The notes beneath the pieces are model-generated. The model was not told the DNA's origin. It saw nothing but the letters and a program-made list of their open reading frames with translations, and did not search any database. This document shows, one piece after another, positions 22,740 to 32,986 of a stretch of DNA of 64,000 bases. Made by a program: the position numbers and the translations under genes. Positions within the stretch are counted from its first letter, which is position 1. Each line of letters begins with the position of its first letter. This DNA comes from Rhodosporidiobolus odoratus (Eukaryota > Basidiomycota > Microbotryomycetes > Sporidiobolales > Sporidiobolaceae): contig JAOANU010000023.1 of the NCBI GenBank assembly GCA_034387635.1, positions 124,001-188,000 of the forward strand. Direction: 5' to 3'.

Positions 22740-23792
22740 CTATCTCCCCCTCTCCCGTCCGCTGTACGATTCCCTGCGCTCCTCGTCTCGACGCGAAGAA
22801 AACCGCTCATCTCGCCTGCGTTCGTCATCCTGCCCCCGCCGCTGATGAGGCGGTTCATCGTACTCCCTCCTTCTCGACGAGGACCCCGATGCGTAGCGCT
22901 CATCCTCCCGTCTCCTGACGCTGTTATCCCGCTCCTCCCTCCTTCTCTCCCGGTACGGACTCCTCTCCCTTTCCCTTTCATCCTCCCTCCTTCTGGGACT
23001 CCTACTCCTACTCCTACTCTGGCTCCTACTTCTCCTCCTCTCCTGCTCCCTCTCCTTCCCCTTTGAGCCCCTCTCTTCCCGCTTCTTGTCCCTCTCTGCT
23101 CGCTTGAGATCCCTCTCGGCTTTTCGTTCAGCTTTTTGGCGCGCCTTGTCGAGAATTACTTGGTTCGCGTCGGGTGTGGGAGGTCTCGGAGCGCGAGGGG
23201 TGGGGGCGAAGCCTCTGTTGTAGTTGCAGGGGGAGGGGAAACGAAAGAACGGAGGGAGGGGGAGGAGGAAAAGGTCAGAAGGGCCGCAGGAAGCACAGTC
23301 AGAACTGCTCGCCGGTATACAAGAGATGCGAGAGACGTACAGCGCAGCACTCAACGCGTCCTCTTCGGCCTCTTTGATCTTTCTCATCTCTTCTTTCCGT
23401 TCCCTCTCTTCTTCCTCGGCCGATTTCGACTTGTCCTTGTTGTACCACGTCAGGTCTTTGCCGTTTTGCCATCGACCGACGGGGGCGTTGAGAGAGTGTC
23501 CGAGGTAGAACTCGCGGTCTTTGTCCTGTTATAAGCAGAGGCGGAGATTGGTGAGTTGTAATCGGGAAGGAGGAAGAGAGGGAAGAGGGACAGACGGAGG
23601 CAACGTCGGTCCACTTGAAGTCGCCTTGACCACCCCTGTACGGTCACTGTGTTAGTCTGCCCATCCTGGTCATGGTTAAGGGATGGTCGGACCTGGTTCC
23701 GCCGCTATGTCAGGAGAGAGATGAGGGGGAAAGGGTCAGCGGAATCAAGGTGGGAGCATGAGAGGAGGGATGTACCGTGTAGGATGGAACAT
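22740..23792 (-). CDS. MMTAG2-like (multiple myeloma tumour-associated 2 family) protein
   Basis: Short first exon MFHPTR from ATG 23792, then spliced exons giving GGTRGGQGDFKWTDVAS, DKDREFYLGHSLNAPVGRWQ and NGKDLTWYNKDK. This is the conserved N-terminal block of the MMTAG2 family (PF10159). An acidic helical segment (EEEERERKEEMRKIKEAEED) follows, then GFAPTPRAPRPPTPDANQ and a long basic/acidic C-terminus rich in RS, RE and RD dipeptides (SRSQSRSRSRSPRRRED). RS-type tails are typical of nuclear splicing-associated proteins; function in fungi is not established. Stop at 22740-22742. The gene is followed on the same strand by LCL2. Confidence 0.85.
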
Positions 23793-24065
23793 AGTGAGCT
23801 ACTGTATCTGGATACTGGCTGTATACCACTCTGGTGAGAGTGTCAAGATGGATCAACCTGCGAACTTCCTCATCCGCTTCCACGGCATCTCATCTCGACC
23901 TCGCCCACTCGCTTGGCTGTCGTTCGCGTACAGCTTACCAAAAGGCGCAATCGCCGCGCCACTAGAACGCCCTCGCCCCGCCGAACCAGGTCGACGCGAA
24001 TGATCCCCTCTTTCAGCACTTGATCCAGCATAACAAGTTCAACTCGACCAGCCAGTACACATACA

Positions 24066-26274
24066 ATGACTTCGACTTCACCCGATCTGGCACGACACCG
24101 ACACTCGGCACCTCATCAACCTCATCAACCTTACAGTTCTTACCCAGGCGCCCAAGGTTCGTTTCCGTTTCGTCACGCTGATCCATTTTCCGAATCTCGC
24201 TCACATCTTTCCCCGTGCTGTACACCAGCAGATCGCCACTCCCCGCAGGCTCAGTATGCAAGCGCCAACGGATACGCGAATGGGATCGGAGGAGGACAGG
24301 CCTATGGACGACCTCGATCACCTGCAAGCGTCGCAGGAATAGGCGGTGGGGGAGGAGCAGAACAAGGAACCCTAACCTCCCTCCTCCACACCCTGTTCCG
24401 ACAAGCTCAAGCCACCTTCTCGCCCGCCTCCCAGCCCGCCTCTCGAGATCCCTTCGCCAATCCCTCAAAACCCTCTTCTGCCTCTTCCTCCTCCGCGACC
24501 TCCTCCCGACCTCTTACCTCCCTCCTACCCTCTTCGCAAACAACCGGCTTTGTCCTTCTCTGCGGATTGTGGTACCTCTCCTCGGCCTTCTCCTCCAATA
24601 CTGGCAAATCCATCCTCACCGCCTTTCGCTACCCCGTCACCCTCACCTTTATCCAATTCTTCTTCGTCTCAGGCTACTCCCTCCTGATCCTCTTTCTTCG
24701 AGATCGGTTGGGCTCCCGATCAGCCGGTAGAGCGGCGGGACGACCCTTGGGAGGTAGTCGAAGAAGAGGGAGTATCACGACGCTGTCAGGGTGGGGTGTG
24801 AGGAAACCGACAAAGAGTATGTTCAATGGAACGTTGGTGATGAGCTTGTTTCAGATTGCGGGACACGTGTTTTCGAGCATGGCGATTGCGAGGGTGCCGG
24901 TTAGTACGGTTCATACCATCAAGGTGCGTCTTCCCTCTTCCCTCTCTTTGTACCTTTCTTCTCCTCCTTACGCAGCTTTCCCAAATATGACAGGCCCTCT
25001 CCCCGCTTTTCACCGTCCTCTCCTACGCTCTCCTCTTCTCCGTCCGCTACACCCCCCAAACCTACATCGCCCTCCTCCCCCTCACCACCGGAGTCATGCT
25101 CGCCTGTTCCTTCAACATCCGCGCCAACGCCATGGGGTTCCTCTGCGCTCTCGGATCCACCTTCATCTTTGTCGCCCAAAACATTTTTTCGAAAAAGTTA
25201 CTGCCAAAGGAACATCAGCATGGACATGGGGGTGCGGGAGGTGGAGGAGGAGGGGAAGGTACAGCAGCAGCAGGGGGAGGGGGAGGGGAGAAGGGAACGA
25301 CATCGTCGACGGCTCCGACGGCTAAACTCGACAAGTTGAACTTGTTGTTCTACTCGAGTGGGCTCGCGTTTTGCCTCATGATTCCCATTTGGCTTTGGTC
25401 CGACTTTTCCGCTCTCTTCCTCTCCCCCTCTCCTGTGTCCTCGACAATCTCCTCCTCAACTACTTCTACATCGACCCTCCTTACCAATTTCCTCCTGAAC
25501 GGCACGGTTCATTTCGGTCAAAACCTCCTCGCCTTCTCCCTCCTCGCCCGAACCTCCCCCGTAACCTACTCGATCGCCTCGCTCGTCAAACGCATAGCCG
25601 TCATTCTCATCGCCATAGTCTGGTCCCACCAACACGTCACCCTCCTCCAAGGCATGGGAATGACCCTAACCTTTGTAGGGTTGTGGATGTACAACCAGGC
25701 CAAGGAGGATGTGAAACAGGGTGAGAGGGTTAGGGTTAAGGTTGAGAAGAGGGGGGAGATGAGCTTACCCAGTACGAGGGGGGACGTGAGAGCTATGGAA
25801 GGGATTGCGACGCCTACGAGATCTGTTTCTCCTCTTTCTTCTTCTTCTTCTTCTTCGGCGGCGGCGGCGACGTATGGGTACGGACAAGTACCACCCCCGC
25901 CACCTCATCATGCCAATTCGAATGGACACGCTCTCGCACCACCCCCACCTCCCCATGACTCGCATGCCCATCCTCAACCTTACTCCCATCCTCATCATCT
26001 TCCCTCTTCCAATCCGCCACCTCATCACTCGGCCTACTCCACCCATCCCGCCTCGGCCTCTGTCTCATCCTCGGCCGACGACCCTTACGGTGCAACCATG
26101 AGTGGTGGAGCGCGAAATCGACAACTTAGTACGGGGATGGTTAGCGGTCCCGGTCCCGGTCCTGGTTCAAGCTTTGGAGGATTGGGAATGGGAATGGGGA
26201 TGGGGATGCAAAGCGTCGCTGTCGGTGGAGGGGGAGGAGAACGAGGGGGTGGATCAGGAAATGGGTACCGGTAA
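24066..26274 (+). CDS. SLY41-like triose-phosphate-transporter family protein
   Basis: Membrane transporter of the TPT/nucleotide-sugar family; yeast SLY41 acts in ER-Golgi traffic and was proposed as an ER phosphoenolpyruvate carrier. Three exons or so. A disordered N-terminus leads to GFVLLCGLWYLSSAFSSNTG (the TPT start), FRYPVTLTFIQFFFVSGYS, MFNGTLVMSLFQIAGHVFSS, RVPVSTVHTIK, then after an intron at about 24924 SPLFTVLSYALLFSVRYTPQ, TTGVMLACSFNIRANAMGF and STFIFVAQNIFSKKLLPKE. A Gly-rich loop follows, then LNLLFYSSGLAFCLMIPIWL, NGTVHFGQNLLAFSLL, SPVTYSIASLVKRIAVILIA and MTLTFVGLWMYNQAKED. The long His/Pro/Ser/Gly-rich tail ending in a Gly-Met run is unusual for the family and presumably cytosolic. 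Confidence 0.9.
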
Positions 26275-27011
26275 AAAAGAAACCGTGTGGTCAAGAAGAA
26301 GAAGGATGGACGGGAGGTGCGATGCATCTTCTTATCGGAACACGTTGTCTCTTCTCCTCCTCTCGCCCCTCTCGCTCTCGTTTTCTTCTCCCTCACCTCT
26401 CCTTCCGTCCCTTCATCCTCGTTCCTGCGTTGTTCTGTTCTTTCTCTCTATCGCTCTCAGTTCGTAGACGTTCTGTTCGATTCCCCTCCATCCCCCGCCT
26501 CATGCTCTTTCCTTTCGACCCGACTTGCTATACCCCTGCCGCGCCGTGCGCATCTCTCTGACTGCGCTTCCTAGCTAGTTTTTCTGCATCCCACTCGCTG
26601 CATTTCTTTCGTAGAACCCCCCCCCCCCCCCCTCGGTCAGTAGACGGAAGCGACTGACAAAAGAAAGGCACGTGGACCAGCTGTCAAGCGTCGGAAACAA
26701 GTCGGGAAGCGACCAGCGAGCGAACGAGGAGCGTGAGGAAAGAAACTCAGATTAACGCGAACGCGAACGGGGATCATCCGGGAGGAGCAGAAGAATCAGC
26801 CGAACGAGACGGAAACCTCGTACGATAGCACGATTGAAGAAAGGCGGAAAGGCGGAATGGGGGACATAGCAGCGGGCGATCTTGCCTCTGGTCTGTTGAG
26901 TATTTTGTGTTTTCCTCTCCAGCGCTGATACACCAAAGCATCCCGCTTCCCTCCCCCAGCCCCTTCGCTTCTTCTCGTCTCGATTGAACCCGGAAAGCAA
27001 GCTGGTATCGC
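26275..27011. other. Convergent intergenic region with a poly-C run
   Basis: About 740 bp between SLY41-like and RPS15 3' ends. It contains a run of 16 C (26617-26632) and CT-rich sequence. No gene supported. Confidence 0.5.
26617..26632. repeat. Poly-C homopolymer (16 nt)
   Basis: Uninterrupted run of cytosines directly readable between GTAGAA and TCGG. Its exact length may reflect sequencing limits. Confidence 0.9.
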
Positions 27012-27797
27012 TTACTTGAGGGGGACCTGTTACATGCAAAGAAACCGAGAGCGAGCACAAGAAAAGCATCAGTATGAGACAGCCAAAGGTGGGAAAACAG
27101 TTGGGGAAGTGAGAAAAAAATGCCGCAGAAGAGAGAAGAACGCACGAAACGGGAAGAGTGGGTGGCACCGATACCGGGGCGACCGTGACGGACGGGCTTG
27201 TAGGTGATCGAGAACTCGCCGAGGTAGAAACCGGTCATCTCGGGCTTGATCTCAACGGCGTCTGCGGACACGGTGCGCGCGAGAGTCAGTATCACGTCGA
27301 GGCGATTACGGGTCCGTGATCGAGAACAGGACGGTGAGGGTCGGGGGAAGGAAGCAGAAGCGAAACGAGAGACGGGGAGGAATAGCCCAGGGGAAAGAAA
27401 GAAAACGCACTGAAGACCTTTCCGTTGTAGATACCGACAACGCTGCCAATCATCTCCGGGACAATGATCATGTCACGGAGGTGAGTCTTGACGCACTCGG
27501 GCTTCTCCCCCGACGGCGCCTCAGTCTTGGCCTTGCGGAGCTTCTTCATGAGCGCCAAAGGCTTGCGCTTGAGACCGCGCTGGAAGCGACGGCGGGCGCG
27601 AGCGTGGACGAGCTCGGTGAAGGCCGCCGAGTCGAGGTCCAAGAGCTGGGACAACTGTCGGTGTTGAAGAGAACAAGGGTTAGTTGGAGAAAACAGGTGT
27701 GGGGAGATGGGAGGAGACGGACCTCGACACCACGGTAAGAGAACTTGCGGAAAGTGCGGGCGCGGCGGCGCTCGGCAGCAGCCTCGTCAGCGTTCAT
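27012..27797 (-). CDS. RPS15: 40S ribosomal protein uS19 (RPS15)
   Basis: Small-subunit protein of the ribosomal head, about 150 residues. Exons encode [19 protein letters not shown] with SYRGVE, then [59 protein letters not shown], then [33 protein letters not shown] and a tiny last exon VPLK with the stop at 27012-27014. All are diagnostic of eukaryotic uS19. ATG at 27797 lies a few bases after a CAG acceptor, so a 5'-UTR intron precedes it. It faces RPP2 on the other strand. Confidence 0.96.
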
Positions 27798-27803
27798 GAT
27801 GAC

Positions 27804-28248
27804 CTGTCAAGGAAAGTGGGGGCGAAGGCGAGGTCAATGTCATGTCGCTGAAAGGTGGGATCAAGGGTGATAGTCGGGAAGACGCCGCGGGTGTGCTGCT
27901 CTGCAACATTGCTGCACGCTAGCTTGAATTCTGAAAACAAGCTGTCCCGGCGGATCTCCTCTCGTCTGCATGCCATTGTCTCGCGCTCCTGCTCCACCTC
28001 ACTTGGCTCGCCCTGTTCCCGCCCACCTCGTCCCCGGCGGCAGATTCCAGCCTGCGAATCCGTTCCTTCTCGCGTTTGATAGGCCGTTACGACGCCTCAC
28101 GGGTGTACTGAGCGGGTTGGTGGGCGCGAGAGGGGACAGGTGAGATTTTGACGAGTCGGCGGTCGAGGTCGGATGTGACGAGAGCTTCGGGAGGTCGCAA
28201 GGGAGGGGGTGCAGGAGCGAGCTGTAGGGTGATCTAGCAGGTCCTTAC
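27804..28248 (-). other. Probable 5'-UTR intron of RPS15
   Basis: On the minus strand a good donor (CCAAG|GTAAGG at 28248) and acceptor (TTGACAG at 27804) bracket 445 nt directly before the RPS15 start codon. This is much longer than the other introns in the window. I looked for C/D-box (TGATGA, CTGA) snoRNA signs in it and found no convincing pair. Confidence 0.6.
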
Positions 28249-28712
28249 CTTGGATTGACACGAGGTGTAGAAGAGAAGAGAGTCTGAGTTAAGTTGCTCT
28301 CCCCCCGGCTCCGCCAATTTCGAGCTCGCTCTTCGTCTTCAAGTCGATTTCCTCTTTCCCCTTTCTTTTTCTCTTTTTCTTCGTCTCGTTACCGGCTACC
28401 TTAAAGCAGATCCAACTGCAGTTCCGAGGCAAGCTACCTCTCCATCAACCTACACTCCCCGATTCAGCAACCCTCGTCCGCCCTACAATTCGACTGTCGA
28501 CAACTGTCTTCTCTGCAAGCTGGGCGGGACGAGCGAGGTGGAACAATCGGAAAGAGCTGGCGGAGGAACACTCTGCGGCGTAAAGCAGCAGGACTATGCG
28601 GAGACATGGCTGCGCACCCCCAGAAATGCCCCTCCTGCCTAGAGATCCCGTCGGCTAACCTCTTTCCTCCTTACGCCGCCTTACCTCCGTTGTGTCTCTG
28701 TTGAAACGACAG
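28249..28712. promoter_or_regulatory. Shared divergent promoter region of RPS15 and RPP2
   Basis: About 460 bp between the inferred RPS15 first exon and the RPP2 start codon. It is CT-rich towards RPP2. No ORF. Both flanking genes encode ribosomal proteins, so coordinated regulation from this segment is likely (inference); no known RP-gene motif was recognised. Confidence 0.5.
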
Positions 28713-29343
28713 ATGAAGCACGTCGCTGCCTACCTCCTCCTCGTCTCCGGCGGTAACGCCTCCCCCTCTGCTGAGGACGTGACTGCCCTCCTCAAGGCTG
28801 TCGAGTGCGTTGCTCTCCCTTCCTACCGCGATCCTCCACTCACGTGTTGTTTCCTGCATGTTCTTCGTCCGCCTCGCGCCCCTCTTCCGCCCACTTGACC
28901 TCTGCCCCGCGTCTCCCCTTCCTTCCGCCCATTCTCGCCTACAGCATCGAGGCCGACCAGTCCTCCCTCTCGACCCTCATCTCTGAGCTCCAGGGCAAGG
29001 ACATCAACGAGGTCATCGCTGCCGGTTCCGCCAAGCTCGCCTCCGTCCCCTCGGGCGGTTCGGGCGGTGCTGCCCCCGCTGCCGGTGCCGCCGCTGGTGG
29101 CGCCGCTGCTGAGGCTGCCCCGGAGAAGGCCAAGGAGGAGGAGAAGGAGGAGTCCGACGACGACAGTGCGTTGTCTTCCCTTCGTCCCGTCTCTGCGTTC
29201 ACGCTGCGTAGACATGTTGCTGATGTCCCCATTTTGTATTTTCTTGCCATCCCATCTTGTGGTCCTGGTACTGGTTCCACCTCTCCACAAATCCGCCTAC
29301 ACCTTTCTTTCCTCGAGCAGTGGGCTTTGGGCTCTTCGACTAA
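28713..29343 (+). CDS. RPP2: 60S acidic ribosomal stalk protein P2
   Basis: Stalk protein that with P1 and P0 recruits translation GTPases. ATG at 28713 gives [20 protein letters not shown] with [11 protein letters not shown]. Exon 2 gives [38 protein letters not shown], the Ala/Gly hinge and an acidic stretch [14 protein letters not shown]. The universal C-terminal tail (MGFGLFD) is encoded by a separate tiny exon at about 29321-29343, after a 152-nt intron. The downstream half of that intron, this exon and everything following lie inside the 2309-bp duplicated unit starting at 29221. Confidence 0.95.
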
Positions 29344-30426
29344 GTGTGCGGGCTATAGTCGACGTGCAATTAACCCTTTTCTCCCATAATGTCACGCACT
29401 TTTCAATGACAAGTACAGAGCTGCTTGCCAGCCTGCTATGCCGTCTGTGTAGGAGAGATACAGAGAGTGCCTCTGGAGAGAGGGAATGAAAGCTCACCCC
29501 TGCCAATTGACATACTCCTGGCCTCGCCATATCAGTCTTCACGGAGCTCATGCTGCGCGCCTTGCCTGCAGCACCATCTGGTTCAATCCATGACATCTCC
29601 AAGCACAGCCTTGGGGTTGTAGCCATAGCAAGTTGTGCTGTGTTTAATTCAGTGCCAGAAACATGCCAGAAACGAATGCCATGAAGAGCCATACTTGGCA
29701 AGTAGTGCAGCTGTTTTTGCAACATTCACCACGTCAAACCGGTGAGGCGGGCAACTTACGGAAGGCGGGAGGAAAGCCGGAACATGGGCGGCGGGCAGAG
29801 ACAGTACAGACACTGAACAGGGTCTTATGCTGGAAGGGGAACAAAGGTAGAACAACACTGGGGGGAGAGATAGCGCTAAGGAAGAGACGAAGAGCCGAGA
29901 GCTGAGGGAGTGAGTTACAACCCGAGGCGTAGAACCTCTGTCAACATCATTATCCTCCTTCTGTGGTATGCAGGTCTGGGCAACGAGCGCCTGCAGGAGC
30001 AACACAGGTACAGTATGGGAAGGAAGCTACATCGAGCGAAAAAGGAAAGGCCTCAGCCTGGTGTTTTGCGAGAGCAAGGGTTTGTTGAAAGTCAGATCCT
30101 TGCAGTTTTGTTGCCTCTTCTAGCTAGTGCTGCAACCAAGCTTGCAGAGTTGATCCTGTGGGGAAGATACAAAAGGTGAATCTGGCATTGAGCATGTCCG
30201 ATGAAGGGAACCAGATAGTAACATTCCAGCTAGAGCACTATGAACAAATCTTTAAAGGCTGGACATAGTGACTTGTCCGTCCTGCACTGAGTCTGTGATT
30301 TGCATGCAATCCAGGAATATCCGACAGCCCTCGTACAACGGGCTAAACACGGCGGGCAAAAACCCCTCGTCCAGCGGAGAGGCGAGTTCAGCTCGACCAA
30401 CTTTGGGACGACCTGTTGACGACCTA
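29221..30426. repeat. Direct repeat, copy 1 (1.2 kb)
   Basis: Matches 31530-32741 almost perfectly (offset 2309, becoming 2315 near the end). One visible change is TTCGACTAAG versus TTCAACTAAG in the RPP2 tail exon; a few bases differ around 30393-30402. The repeat begins inside the last RPP2 intron (TGATGTCCCC) and ends GACGACCTA. It includes the RPP2 terminal exon, about 900 bp of lower-GC sequence, and the 3' end of an unidentified minus-strand frame. Confidence 0.95.
30250..30424 (-). CDS. C-terminal exon of an unidentified minus-strand gene (copy 1)
   Basis: After an acceptor-like CTATAG, a frame reads RPKVGRAELASPLDEGFLPA, VFSPLYEGCRIFLDCMQITD and VQDGQVTMSSL to a stop near 30250. The same frame is kept in the second repeat copy (32560-32739, with two extra residues), which suggests real coding rather than chance. 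Possible upstream exons lie at 30443-30800 (LKCLNIPHHLAHLHLDHGV, GVLSLMGFHGGQKLLV). I do not recognise the protein; it may derive from a mobile element or be a leucine-rich protein fragment. Confidence 0.35.
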
Positions 30427-31529
30427 TAGAGAGCAAACGTAATCAGTCTACAAACAGTCGGTCTACTTTGTCCTCATCAGGTCGTTCAAAACTCGGGCAA
30501 TCTATTGGCAAGATTAAGTCGTCTTGCGGGGGGACAAGGAGTTTCTGCCCGCCGTGGAAGCCCATCAAGGATAGAACACCCCGCACCATGCACTTGTCAA
30601 GCTGCCAGATGGCTTCTCCGTCCTCGTGATGGACAGAGCAGGGATGACGTGGTCCAACATGATGCCATATGGGCTTCAACGGAAACATGGTAGCAACACC
30701 ATGATCAAGGTGCAGATGGGCAAGATGATGGGGGATGTTGAGGCACTTCAGATTCTGCACACAGAAGGGGAACAAGCGTGAACAGCAGACCATGTATGCG
30801 AGCTTGCCCCCTGGCCTGCAAGTGTGAACAAGCCTCTGCCCTTGTCATCGATACCTGCGACCAGGCGAGAGGAGGAAGGAGGAAGGAGGACACAAGGGAA
30901 TACAAAATGTTGAATTTGTCTGTGACATGTCAAAAATGACATGAAAGAAGGCTCAGGTGGAACCATGGATGTGACACATTGACTGTGGTCCATGTGCAGT
31001 ACAGTGCCGATATTGCTGACAGGGAACATGAGCAGAGATCCATGGATGGGTCAGGAAGTCTGCCTCAGTGGACCAGCTGCAGGTCGACTGAAGAAGGCCT
31101 TGCTAATGAAGAGGGCAGCAACCGGAACTTGATACTGCTTTGTGACAGGCTTCCATACAGTGTGCAAAGCACCGTCGTTGCAGACTTGCAGGTGCTCCAG
31201 CATTCAAGATCAGAGAGCTATACTGGCTTACACAGAGTTGAGAAGGTCAAAACCACACTGTAACAGGGACGCTGCTGGTAGTCATGTGAGGGAAAGACGC
31301 ATATGCTAGCAAGCCTCTGGGGAATACTTATGTGTAGTCGGGTCACCAAGTATAGCACTGTCAGGGGGCAGAGTTTGTGAGCATTTTATACTGGTCCAAG
31401 TATGTGCTGAGCATTTGATCAGCCAAACGGGCCTCTGCTATGCAAGGTGGTGTCAGCCTCAAGGTGTAGCACTCGCATTCACTCAGGGCAGTCAAGAGCT
31501 GCAAGGTTGGGTATACCCAATGGGCAGGC
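30427..31529. other. Unit-specific region between the two direct repeats
   Basis: 1.1 kb of visibly more AT-rich DNA than the surrounding genes. It contains a perfect 7-bp inverted repeat with a 4-A loop at 30926-30943 and minus-strand frames that may be upstream exons of the unidentified gene. No transposase, reverse transcriptase or integrase motif was seen. Confidence 0.5.
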
Positions 31530-32754
31530 TGATGTCCCCATTTTGTATTTTCTTGCCATCCCATCTTGTGGTCCTGGTACTGGTTCCACCTCTCCACAAA
31601 TCCGCCTACACCTTTCTTTCCTCGAGCAGTGGGCTTTGGGCTCTTCAACTAAGTGTGCGGGCTATAGTCGACGTGCAATTAACCCTTTTCTCCCATAATG
31701 TCACGCACTTTTCAATGACAAGTACAGAGCTGCTTGCCAGCCTGCTATGCCGTCTGTGTAGGAGAGATACAGAGAGTGCCTCTGGAGAGAGGGAATGAAA
31801 GCTCACCCCTGCCAATTGACATACTCCTGGCCTCGCCATATCAGTCTTCACGGAGCTCATGCTGCGCGCCTTGCCTGCAGCACCATCTGGTTCAATCCAT
31901 GACATCTCCAAGCACAGCCTTGGGGTTGTAGCCATAGCAAGTTGTGCTGTGTTTAATTCAGTGCCAGAAACATGCCAGAAACGAATGCCATGAAGAGCCA
32001 TACTTGGCAAGTAGTGCAGCTGTTTTTGCAACATTCACCACGTCAAACCGGTGAGGCGGGCAACTTACGGAAGGCGGGAGGAAAGCCGGAACATGGGCGG
32101 CGGGCAGAGACAGTACAGACACTGAACAGGGTCTTATGCTGGAAGGGGAACAAAGGTAGAACAACACTGGGGGGAGAGATAGCGCTAAGGAAGAGACGAA
32201 GAGCCGAGAGCTGAGGGAGTGAGTTACAACCCGAGGCGTAGAACCTCTGTCAACATCATTATCCTCCTTCTGTGGTATGCAGGTCTGGGCAACGAGCGCC
32301 TGCAGGAGCAACACAGGTACAGTATGGGAAGGAAGCTACATCGAGCGAAAAAGGAAAGGCCTCAGCCTGGTGTTTTGCGAGAGCAAGGGTTTGTTGAAAG
32401 TCAGATCCTTGCAGTTTTGTTGCCTCTTCTAGCTAGTGCTGCAACCAAGCTTGCAGAGTTGATCCTGTGGGGAAGATACAAAAGGTGAATCTGGCATTGA
32501 GCATGTCCGATGAAGGGAACCAGATAGTAACATTCCAGCTAGAGCACTATGAACAAATCTTTAAAGGCTGGACATAGTGACTTGTCCGTCCTGCACTGAG
32601 TCTGTGATTTGCATGCAATCCAGGAATATCCGACAGCCCTCGTACAACGGGCTAAACACGGCGGGCAAAAACCCCTCGTCCAGCGGAGAGGCGAGTTCAG
32701 CGCCAGCTCGACTGACTTTGGGACGACCTGTTGACGACCTAGGGGGATGTTGAG
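31530..32754. repeat. Direct repeat, copy 2, with 303-bp deletion scar
   Basis: Second copy of 29221-30426. It carries an orphan copy of the RPP2 last exon (encoding MGFGLFN instead of MGFGLFD) with no upstream RPP2 exons. At 32741 the match stops and is followed by 13 bases (32742-32754) that occur at 30730-30742 in unit 1, so unit 2 once extended further and lost the equivalent of 30427-30729. Confidence 0.9.
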
Positions 32755-32986
32755 AGGATGCGTCGAGTGCTCAAGCGGCCAAGAGAAGTATCAGTAGGAA
32801 GCAAGTACATGTGCAGTCGCAGACACCAACCGAAACGACTGTCCTTCGCAAGCCGAAAACTTTCCCGTACGCCTCACTTGAGCTATCGCAAAGCAAGAGG
32901 GAACGGATCATGCAAAAAAACTCATGTTTCAGGTCAGTTCCTCTCCTGGTCTCCTTTCCTTGTCCCCCTCTCGGCCTCTCTCCAGC

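Noticed and set aside
22800..23130. Plus-strand Ser/Leu/Pro-rich ORFs
   Set aside because: They are the reverse reading of the RS-rich tail of the MMTAG2-like gene.
25725..25745. Telomere-like GGGTTAGGGTTA sequence
   Set aside because: Only two units, inside an intact coding frame (GERVRVKVEK) of the SLY41-like gene.
27804..28248. snoRNA in the RPS15 leader intron
   Set aside because: No paired C and D boxes were visible on the minus strand; an H/ACA RNA cannot be judged by eye.
29221..32741. LTR retrotransposon with 1.2-kb terminal repeats
   Set aside because: The repeats lack TG...CA ends, I saw no target-site duplication, primer-binding site or polyprotein, and the left repeat contains the genuine RPP2 last exon.
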